The position numbers were made by a program, and so were the translations under genes. 64,000 bases of DNA from Polaromonas vacuolata (GTDB taxonomy: Bacteria; Pseudomonadota; Gammaproteobacteria; Burkholderiales; Burkholderiaceae_C), in the NCBI RefSeq assembly GCF_012584515.1, contig NZ_CP051461.1, positions 3,281,501 through 3,345,500 on the forward strand, written 5' to 3'. The notes beneath the pieces were generated by a model. It was not told where the DNA came from. It saw only the letters and a list, made by a program, of their open reading frames with translations, and did not search any database. Each line of letters begins with the position of its first letter. Within the stretch, counting starts at the first letter, position 1. This document shows, piece after piece, positions 58,201 through 64,000 of the stretch.

Positions 58201-59296
58201 CAGCCATCCACTGACCTTGGGCGCTAATTTTTCCGCCGGCGATTTTTGCGTTGAAACTGCGCACCAGCGCTGCACCATTTAGCCACTCGCCGTTTGCCTG
58301 CAAACTCTCGACGGGCAGTTTGCTCTGATCCCACGGCCCGGCCAATGCATTACTGGCGTTTATCTGCACCAGCCATGCACTCAGTGCCTGTGTGTCGGCT
58401 TTGGGTTCAACACTGGCCGTTCCGCTGAGCAATGTTTGCGGTGCGTTTGGCCAAAGTGCGGCTAAATTGAAATCTTTAAAACTGGCATTCGCCTGCTGCA
58501 CCGGCTGCGCAGCCCACGGCGTAATACGGGCTGTTAGCGTGGCATTAGGCAGCGATGCAGATTGCGTTTTCGCCAGCAGCGAAGCGGCAATATCAAGCGC
58601 TGTCAAAGGCCCTTTGGCGCTGGCTTTAAAGTCTAGCGGCAAGACCTTAGCGCCACCCGGCACGGCAAGCTCGACTGCGCCAAACAGTTCAGCACTGAGG
58701 GTTAAAGGAGTGTTACTGCTCAAAGCAACTTGGCCGCGGTAGGAACCACTGGCAAACGCTGCACCGATTAAATCGAGCTGGTGGCGCTGTCCGTCAAACG
58801 TATAGCGGCCCTTTATTTGACTGACCTCAATGGGTTTAGAAAGCGCTTGCGAGAAAGTCAATTGCGCCAGTGCAAACTGATCCAAAACTACTGGCAGTGG
58901 CAAACCCAAACTAGCCGGTGGCCCGCTTGGTGCAGCATCAGACGACGCTCGCTGATCATCGATCTTGACACTTTCAGCGCTGATATTTTTAAACAAAAGC
59001 CGGCCTTGCAACAAAGCCGCAGGCTGCCAAGCTAAATCTAGATTTTTAAGCGCGACGCTCAGGCCATCTTGCTGCCAGAGCAAACCATCTATATGACCGC
59101 CATGACGCAAAGAGCCACTCACACCACTCGCGCTTAGCGGCGCGCTTGCGCCCAATTGACTTTGGACTAAACGCAATGCTTGCCCGAGTGAGCCGCTACT
59201 TGCAGCCCACCACCACAAAGCCGCGACCAGTAAAACAATCGTCAGCAGCAAACCCGATAAACTGATCGCCAAAACTTTGAATATGCGCCGCATCAA
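55277..59296 (-). CDS. tamB: Translocation and assembly module subunit TamB
   Basis: 1339 residues. A single N-terminal membrane segment (about 8-32) anchors it in the inner membrane. A long beta-rich repetitive region spans the periplasm. The C-terminal DUF490/TamB domain (about 1010-1339) ends in F-T-I-P-Y-D, with G-A-V-T-L-G-K-R-F-S-R-N-F-Y-A-A-Y-E just before, the TamA-interacting part. TamB is an AsmA-like protein that bridges the membranes and assists autotransporter assembly and lipid transport. It overlaps tamA by four bases. Confidence 0.94.
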   Translation of the reverse strand: MMRRIFKVLAISLSGLLLTIVLLVAALWWWAASSGSLGQALRLVQSQLGASAPLSASGVSGSLRHGGHIDGLLWQQDGLSVALKNLDLAWQPAALLQGRLLFKNISAESVKIDDQRASSDAAPSGPPASLGLPLPVVLDQFALAQLTFSQALSKPIEVSQIKGRYTFDGQRHQLDLIGAAFASGSYRGQVALSSNTPLTLSAELFGAVELAVPGGAKVLPLDFKASAKGPLTALDIAASLLAKTQSASLPNATLTARITPWAAQPVQQANASFKDFNLAALWPNAPQTLLSGTASVEPKADTQALSAWLVQINASNALAGPWDQSKLPVESLQANGEWLNGAALVRSFNAKIAGGKISAQGQWMAAVGSDAASDPASHAAEPNWQLVAQLDNINPSKIMRHFAAPALSGQASVQSRGGLNGIDFQASIRTSRAAKTSDPKTSEALLAQLNLQSASANGNFNAKTAGGTLTLSALSLKTDDAQITGSLQAQTAALAGKADLIFKAPGLNASVRGELRPASGNGQLQLQVGDVASALRWMQHLPALPPTLTEALNSGIASGNADLQLQWQGGWKDPQLQASLTLPRLDWQARQTLATSPLAANAARAAGSANPLARVAATSTPTAVSLSKSDTATATAAATQATQNKASSYSLRNLQASVSGRLSQAQLKINAELIAGVRRLQLVLGATAGQSAGVWQGALTQLSLTLQDPALGEGTWRLETKESLALKWTPSASGGRFESAAGQAFLSPPNTAKSSAAAAKISWQPVRWRSGEFISTGKITGLPLAWIGLVGGPQLADAGLDGNLIFDAQWDAQLSDTLRLNASLARSSGDITVQGETGGTARIAAGVRQASITLASDGERLNLALRWDSQRAGSADGKISTRLTRSAESGWLWLDDAPLDGQLRAQLPRLGVWSVLAPPGWRIRGSLATDLRISGNRAAPQLSGSLSANDLALRSVVDGLEFGRGRLRATLDGNRMLISEFTLQGAGETDSGGRLSAQGQAAWLNGKPEVQLNAKIERLRASIRTDRELTVSGNLQASLIGSDTKLEGALVIDRARIVLPEEGTPQLGDDVVVRSSTGIAAGSKVPAETKVPQASSAKPGSFNLAVDIDLGRDFRVQGKGLNTLVAGKLKLSADSSSSVPRLIGTVNTVGGQYRAYGQALDVEQGLLRFTGAIDNPSLDILAIRPNLTQRVGVQIAGTALLPRVRLYAQPDLPDAEKLSWLVLGHSSASGGAESALLQQAALALLGNSAGGMSGGLASSLGLDELSFKSASTNSDGSTAAGAVTLGKRFSRNFYAAYERSVSGALGSLYIFYNLSQRFTVRAQTGQQSAVDLIFTIPYD

Positions 59297-61251
59297 AATA
59301 CAAATCCCACGCTGGTATGCAAACGAATTTGCTGAGACTTGACGCCATAGGCCAAATCAATTTGTAGTGGCCCAATCGGACTTTTCCAACGCAAGCCCGT
59401 GCCTATGCCAACGGCAGGTTTGAAGTCTTGCGGCCTGTCCCCGACTGCACCCACATCCATGAAAAACGTATTTTCAAATTCGGTTGGCAAGCCATTTCTG
59501 CGCAAGGGACGCTGCCATTCAATGCTGGCCACTGTCATGTAGCGACCAGGGCCAATCACGCCGGCATGATCGACACCGATATCGCGCAAGCCGTAGCCAC
59601 GCACCGTGCCGTCGCCACCGGTGCGAAACAGTGCTGAGCTAGGAATGGCAGCATTGCCATTGGCCAGCACCGCCCCAGCCTCGGCGCGCATGGCAATACG
59701 TCCAGTCGATAAGGGCGCAAAACTTAACCAACGCCCCACGCTGCGCAGATAGGGTTGGCGTTTTTCGGTTAGCGTCACACCGCCGCCCAATTCAAACCCT
59801 AGGCCGTAGCCACGAGAAGGAAATACCTGATCGTCAAAATAACGACCGGTCCAAACAAAGTTGCCACTCAGCGCCGAGCCGTTGCCGACCTGAGCTGCAT
59901 CGGCCTGCGCCAAACCCACGCCTGTGACTCTGGCGCGGTCAAACTGCACATAAATATTGCGGTCAATTTGATCACCCAACTGAAACCGTCCAAAACGCAA
60001 ACGCTCAGAATTAGTGATCAAGCGGTTGTCTTCTATGCGTTCAATTCTGGCCAGACCTTGCCAGCGCCAGTTGTCCACGTCCGGCAGTGCCGTCCATTCG
60101 GTTTGCAGCGAAGGGGACTTTTGCTCCAATTGCAATTTACTCACGGCTTGCCAGTCGGTGCCGGGCACGCGCAAATGGGTGTGCTCTAAAGATAAGCGCG
60201 GCCCGTTGTCGGTTGATGCGCCCACGCCGAGAACGACTTTTTGCAGTTTGGCCTCGCGCACCTGAACTTGTACCGGCACAGCATCAGGTGTGTCGTCTGG
60301 ATTGATAAAAACCGTTACCGAATCAAAGTAGCCGCTAGCTGCCAGCCTTTGCTGCGCCAACAGCAAAGCTTGCTGGTCGTAAATATCACCGGGGTTTAAG
60401 CGCGCTAAACGCGGTACTAGCACCGGGTTATAGCGCTCTATGCCGCTCACCTGTAACTCGCCTAGGCGATACAGCGGGCCCGAATCCAAGGTCAGTGACA
60501 GATTCGCGCTGCGCATGGGTGCATCAATATCAGCAAGGCTTTGCGCCAATCGACCGGCGGGATATCGGCGCACAACCAAATCGCGCAAGGCTTGGGTTTT
60601 AGCCCCATCCCAGGTTTGCTGAGTGAAGCGTTGGCCAGGCGGCAAACGCCAATTTTGCTCTATCTTTTGGCGTTGCTCTTGCACGCCAGAATCAGCAGAA
60701 TTGTTAATGTCACCGGTGAACGAAAAAACGGTTTTTGCCACCACGCTAGGTGCGCCGGGCTCGACCACAACCACTATGGAAGGCCTACCACTGGCTGCGC
60801 TGACTTGAGTGATATCGACCTCAGGACTGAAAAACCCAAGCGTGCCCACCAGATTGCGCACATTGCGGTCGGCCAGTTGCAGTAGCCGCGCAAGTTCAGC
60901 AGCGTCTAAATCGGTCACCGCGCGGTAGCGCTTTAACTCCATGTGCTGCTCAAGCAAACCTTTAAAGGGCTCAGGTGCGCGCACTTCAATATCAAAAGCA
61001 CTGACCACGGGCTCCGCATCTTTAGCTCCGACTTTACCTTGCGGGGTTGGTACAGGTTTGAGTTCGGGCGGCACTTTTGCGTCGGCCGCAACTGCTGCAT
61101 TACTGGCCGGCGAGATATCAGCAGGCGTGCTTAATCCAAGCACAGAGCTTTGGGCTCTGACAGGAATCACGCTAGTGAGAAAAAGAGAAATAAGTAGCCA
61201 GCCGCAAGCCGCTATCGCGCCTTGGACTGCGCTTGGTTTGGCAGTTGTCAC
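59293..61251 (-). CDS. tamA: Outer-membrane assembly protein TamA (BamA/Omp85 family)
   Basis: 652 residues. The signal peptide ends near VRAQ, followed by POTRA domains (about 90-330; Y-R-L-G-E-L-Q-V-S-G-I-E in the third) and a 16-stranded Omp85 barrel. Conserved barrel features are V-R-G-Y-G-L-R-D and the C-terminal S-V-G-F-V-F ending in Phe. It works with TamB in outer-membrane protein insertion. The gene precedes and overlaps tamB. Confidence 0.94.
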   Translation of the reverse strand: MTTAKPSAVQGAIAACGWLLISLFLTSVIPVRAQSSVLGLSTPADISPASNAAVAADAKVPPELKPVPTPQGKVGAKDAEPVVSAFDIEVRAPEPFKGLLEQHMELKRYRAVTDLDAAELARLLQLADRNVRNLVGTLGFFSPEVDITQVSAASGRPSIVVVVEPGAPSVVAKTVFSFTGDINNSADSGVQEQRQKIEQNWRLPPGQRFTQQTWDGAKTQALRDLVVRRYPAGRLAQSLADIDAPMRSANLSLTLDSGPLYRLGELQVSGIERYNPVLVPRLARLNPGDIYDQQALLLAQQRLAASGYFDSVTVFINPDDTPDAVPVQVQVREAKLQKVVLGVGASTDNGPRLSLEHTHLRVPGTDWQAVSKLQLEQKSPSLQTEWTALPDVDNWRWQGLARIERIEDNRLITNSERLRFGRFQLGDQIDRNIYVQFDRARVTGVGLAQADAAQVGNGSALSGNFVWTGRYFDDQVFPSRGYGLGFELGGGVTLTEKRQPYLRSVGRWLSFAPLSTGRIAMRAEAGAVLANGNAAIPSSALFRTGGDGTVRGYGLRDIGVDHAGVIGPGRYMTVASIEWQRPLRRNGLPTEFENTFFMDVGAVGDRPQDFKPAVGIGTGLRWKSPIGPLQIDLAYGVKSQQIRLHTSVGFVF

Positions 61252-61271
61252 CGCAGAAGTTTAGCGGACAG

Positions 61272-62510
61272 TTACTTAGAAATTAATCGCATGGCTTCTT
61301 CAAGACCTTTAATCGTGAGTGGATACATGCGCTGGGCCAATAGTTGCTGCATCACGCTAATGCTTTGCCTGTACTGCCAGATGCCTTGCAGCTCGGGATT
61401 AATCCAGGCGAACTTAGGAAAGGCATTCGTCAATCGCTGCATCCACTCAGCGCCGGATTCCTCGTTGTTGTATTCCACGCTGCCACCGGCTTGCAATATC
61501 TCGTAAGGACTCATGGTCGCGTCACCGACAAAAATCAGTTTGTAGTCTTTGTTGTATTTACGAATGATGTCCCATGTCGCAAATTTTTCGCTAAAGCGTC
61601 GACGATTATTTTTCCACATGAAGTCATAGACGCAGTTGTGAAAATAATAAAATTCAAGGTGTTTGAATTCGGATTTGACGGCCGAGAACATTTCCTCCAC
61701 CCGACCAATATGCTCATCCATGGTGCCGCCCACATCCATGAGTAGCAGCACTTTGACGTTGTTATGCCGCTCGGGAATCATCTTGATGTCTAACCAGCCG
61801 GCATTCGCCGCGGTTGACTGAATCGTGTCAGCTAAATCGAGCTCTTCGACCGTGCCTTCGCGGGCAAATTTACGCAAGCGGCGCAGCGCCACTTTGATGT
61901 TGCGCGTGCCCAGCTCTTGGCTGTCGTCGTAGTCTTTGTAAGCACGCTGATCCCAGACCTTAACGGCGCTTTTGTTACGACTTTTCTCTTGGCCAATCCG
62001 TATGCCTTGGGGATTAAAGCCATTTGCGCCGAACGGCGAGGTGCCGCCCGTGCCTATCCATTTACTGCCGCCCTCGTGACGCTCTTTTTGTTCTTCGAAA
62101 CGTTTTTTAAGCGTTTCCATAAGTTCGTCCCAGCCCATTTTTTCTATCTTGGCTTTCTCCTCTGGGCTGAGTTCAAGTTCAAGATTTTTTCGCAACCACT
62201 CAAGCGGTATGTCTTGGGTGAAATCGGCGAGTCGCTCCACGCCTTTAAAGTAACTCGCAAAAGCGCGATCAAACTTGTCGTAGTGCTTTTCATCTTTGAC
62301 CATAATGGTGCGGCTGAGATAGTAAAAATCGTCTACCGACCAAGCACCATCATCAACGCCATTGAAGCCATTGACGTCATTTTCAGTTTCATTACTGCCA
62401 CTATTGGGGCCGACAACACCGGCCTGCAAAGCTTGCAGCAACATCAAAAATTCATTCACGGATACCGGCAATTTAGCCGAACGCAAAGTGTAGAAAAAAT
62501 CAATCAGCAT
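61272..62510 (-). CDS. VWA domain-containing CoxE-like protein
   Basis: 412 residues from the ATG at 62510 (M-L-I-D-F-F-Y-T-L-R); the frame opens at 62735 inside the acetyltransferase gene. The C-terminal half is a von Willebrand A domain with L-L-M-D-V-G-G-T-M-D-E-H, which replaces the MIDAS D-x-S-x-S by D-V-G-G-T. It belongs to the COG3552/CoxE group, which works with MoxR AAA+ ATPases. A MoxR gene lies two genes upstream on the same strand. Together they may remodel or insert metal into target enzymes; the client is unknown. Confidence 0.87.
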   Translation of the reverse strand: MLIDFFYTLRSAKLPVSVNEFLMLLQALQAGVVGPNSGSNETENDVNGFNGVDDGAWSVDDFYYLSRTIMVKDEKHYDKFDRAFASYFKGVERLADFTQDIPLEWLRKNLELELSPEEKAKIEKMGWDELMETLKKRFEEQKERHEGGSKWIGTGGTSPFGANGFNPQGIRIGQEKSRNKSAVKVWDQRAYKDYDDSQELGTRNIKVALRRLRKFAREGTVEELDLADTIQSTAANAGWLDIKMIPERHNNVKVLLLMDVGGTMDEHIGRVEEMFSAVKSEFKHLEFYYFHNCVYDFMWKNNRRRFSEKFATWDIIRKYNKDYKLIFVGDATMSPYEILQAGGSVEYNNEESGAEWMQRLTNAFPKFAWINPELQGIWQYRQSISVMQQLLAQRMYPLTIKGLEEAMRLISK

Positions 62511-62523
62511 GGTTTTTGCCGGT

Positions 62524-63114
62524 TTAGTCGGTGCGTTTTTTATTGAGTAAATACAGCAGCTGCGCTTTGGCTTCTGGCCATTCGCCAGCGCGCATGCTAT
62601 ACATCTCGGTGTCTCTGAGTGTGCCGTCACGGCGCAATGCATGACCGCGCAGCACGCCATCTTTTTGAGCGCCCAAGCGTTCAATTGCACGCTGGCTAGC
62701 AAAATTAAAGTTATCCGTTCGCCAGCCGACAACATCGCAATGCAACACCTCGAAAGCCTGCGTCATCAGCAGCAGTTTGGTGCAGGTGTTGACATGACTG
62801 CGTTGAACACTCGCTGCATACCAAGTAAAACCAATCTCTAGGCGGCTGACCTCCGGCAATATGTCGTGGTAACTGCTGGTTCCGAGCAATCGGCCACTGG
62901 CCTCATCTAGCACGGCGAAAGCGGCGCGATTGGGCGTTTGCAATGCGGTCTGAATATAGGCGAGGGTTTCATGCGGTTCGGGTATCGAGGTCACGCGAAT
63001 TTTCCACAATTCGCCATCAGCAGCCGCAACCTTTAAACCTGACTCATGGGCCAAAGCCAAAGGCACTAACAGCAGGCCGTAGCCGGCAAGGTTTTGGGCT
63101 TGCGCAAACGTCAT
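62524..63114 (-). CDS. GNAT family N-acetyltransferase (RimJ/RimL-like)
   Basis: 196 residues from the ATG at 63114; upstream codons overlap the next gene. The fold carries L-L-G-T-S-S-Y-H-D-I, E-I-G-F-T-W-Y-A-A-S-V-Q-R-S-H-V-N-T and F-N-F-A-S-Q-R-A-I-E-R-L-G-A-Q-K-D-G, the RimJ/RimL-type acetyl-CoA and C-terminal motifs. The substrate is unknown. It lies between the small membrane protein (one base gap) and the VWA gene (13 bases), so all are likely co-transcribed. Confidence 0.87.
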   Translation of the reverse strand: MTFAQAQNLAGYGLLLVPLALAHESGLKVAAADGELWKIRVTSIPEPHETLAYIQTALQTPNRAAFAVLDEASGRLLGTSSYHDILPEVSRLEIGFTWYAASVQRSHVNTCTKLLLMTQAFEVLHCDVVGWRTDNFNFASQRAIERLGAQKDGVLRGHALRRDGTLRDTEMYSMRAGEWPEAKAQLLYLLNKKRTD

Positions 63115-63115
63115 A

Positions 63116-63364
63116 TCAATCCCTGTTTGGGGCTTTGTTGTCGTTGGCTTTGGCTTGTCGACTTTTACGCCAAGTGCGCGCCAGTTGCAGACCAAAACCG
63201 CCGCCTAAGCCAACCAGCACAATGCCAAAAATAGCCGCATTACCGTAGCCCGCACCCATGATGTCCAGACCGGCTAGCAGGCCTATGCCGTAGCCCAGCA
63301 AAGCGCCGCCCAGGAAACCTATAGCGTCCGACAGACCTTCTATGAGCAGTGTTTTTTGTTTCAT
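63116..63364 (-). CDS. Small glycine-rich membrane protein
   Basis: 82 residues; family not recognised. Two hydrophobic Gly-rich stretches (about 15-35 and 40-62) resemble a short helical hairpin; the C-terminal 20 residues are basic and cytoplasmic in prediction. It sits between the MoxR ATPase and the acetyltransferase with very short gaps, so it belongs to the same transcript and may help anchor the MoxR-VWA pair. That role is only inferred. Confidence 0.7.
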   Translation of the reverse strand: MKQKTLLIEGLSDAIGFLGGALLGYGIGLLAGLDIMGAGYGNAAIFGIVLVGLGGGFGLQLARTWRKSRQAKANDNKAPNRD

Positions 63365-63378
63365 GTGGCTTGACTCAA

Positions 63379-64000
63379 TTAACGGTTATTACGCTGCATG
63401 AAAACTAATTTTTCAAACAGATTGACATCCTGCTCATTTTTGAGCAAGGCGCCCACCAATGGCGGAACGGCGACTTTGTCGTCTTGGCTTTGCAGGGCTT
63501 CTAACGAGATGTCTTCGGCCACTAGCAACTTGAGCCAGTCCAACAATTCGCTTGTCGAGGGTTTTTTCTTTAGCCCCGGCAGGTTGCGCACATCATAAAA
63601 AGTCTTCATCGCTGCGGCCAACAACTCTTGTTTCAGCACCGGGAAATGCACGTCGACAATTTTGCGCATGGTGTCGGCATCGGGAAACTTGATGTAGTGG
63701 AAAAAGCAGCGGCGCAAAAACGCATCAGGCAGCTCTTTTTCATTATTGGAGGTGATAAAAACCAGTGGCCTGTGCTTGGCACGAATGAGTTCACGGGTCT
63801 CATAAACGTAGAACTCCATGCGGTCGATTTCGCGCAGTAAGTCGTTGGGAAACTCGATGTCAGCCTTATCGATTTCATCGATCAACAGCGCCACCGGTGT
63901 CTCAGAAGTAAAGGCCTGCCAAAGCACACCTTTGACGATGTAATTATTGATGTCCTTGACCTTAGCGCCGCCGTCTAGCGTGCTGAGCTGGGAGTCACGC
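63379..64000 (-). CDS. MoxR family AAA+ ATPase (5' end beyond the window)
   Basis: The reading frame stays open to the last base of the window, so the N-terminus with Walker A is cut off; about 206 residues are visible. They contain I-N-N-Y-I-V-K-G-V-L-W-Q-A-F, Walker B V-A-L-L-I-D-E-I-D-K-A-D and sensor 1 V-F-I-T-S-N-N-E-K-E-L-P, then the helical lid domain. MoxR ATPases act as chaperones with VWA proteins, here the CoxE-like gene downstream. The GTG at 63927 is internal, not the start. Confidence 0.9.
   Translation of the reverse strand, partial: RDSQLSTLDGGAKVKDINNYIVKGVLWQAFTSETPVALLIDEIDKADIEFPNDLLREIDRMEFYVYETRELIRAKHRPLVFITSNNEKELPDAFLRRCFFHYIKFPDADTMRKIVDVHFPVLKQELLAAAMKTFYDVRNLPGLKKKPSTSELLDWLKLLVAEDISLEALQSQDDKVAVPPLVGALLKNEQDVNLFEKLVFMQRNNR

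Noticed and set aside
61917..62546. 209-codon plus-strand frame
   Set aside because: Antisense to the VWA protein gene, which has clear domain evidence.

Overview
The window looks like a chromosomal segment of a betaproteobacterium of the order Burkholderiales, most likely Comamonadaceae. This is inferred from family resemblance: a Burkholderiales-type trimeric porin, a dusB-fis pair, a pilGHIJL chemosensory cluster, a pyrR-pyrB-pseudo-dihydroorotase operon, a TamA/TamB pair and a lysine/alanine-rich H1-like protein. Almost all of it is ordinary core genome. I see no prophage, insertion sequence, integrase, CRISPR array or rRNA operon. One tRNA gene, tRNA-Arg(CCU), is present.

Layout. 0-6 kb: a DUF4331 protein with a small glycine-rich lipoprotein, a 1.3 kb AT-rich gene-free stretch, a porin and a LysR regulator. 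6-13.7 kb: housekeeping genes (DUF2905, MidA-type methyltransferase, a pteridine-reductase-like SDR with folB, ttcA, a histidine phosphatase, ruvA and ruvB, PhoH, ybeY). 13.8-18.2 kb: a PQQ-dependent alcohol dehydrogenase operon of the xoxF-xoxG-xoxJ type. The enzyme carries the Asp-Tyr-Asp signature of lanthanide-dependent members. It is transcribed away from a GAF/PAS/Fis-HTH regulator that lacks the usual sigma-54 AAA+ module, and a perfect 11-bp inverted repeat lies between them. 18.3-23.9 kb: Fic protein, a photolyase-like protein with a missing antenna domain, dsbC, a UbiH-type hydroxylase and a MOSC protein. 24-32.4 kb: ychF, an RsuA-like pseudouridine synthase without the catalytic Asp, yqaA, dusB-fis, purH, hemL, thiD and a rubredoxin.

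32.5-42.3 kb: the twitching-motility chemosensory operon pilG-pilH-pilI-pilJ-pilL. PilL is a 2025-residue multi-Hpt hybrid kinase with an in-frame Leu-Asp hexanucleotide repeat. 42.4-48.5 kb: a classical photolyase facing yqgE-ruvX-pyrR-pyrB-pyrC'-acyltransferase, an overlapping pyrimidine operon. 48.6-54.7 kb: a secreted protein with three cysteine-pair repeats, an MFS exporter, a four-gene quaternary-amine (osmoprotectant) ABC importer and the H1-like protein. 55-64 kb, all on the minus strand: tRNA-Arg, tamB, tamA, a VWA/CoxE-like protein, a GNAT acetyltransferase, a small membrane protein and a MoxR ATPase cut by the window edge.

No wholly new multi-gene system is evident. The points most worth a second look are the xox regulator without an ATPase module and its palindrome, the pseudo-enzymes (RsuA-like and PyrC'), the rearranged photolyase-like protein, the Leu-Asp repeat in PilL, and the three-repeat cysteine protein. 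Start codons were re-chosen from ribosome-binding sites and family N-termini where the longest reading frame looked too long.
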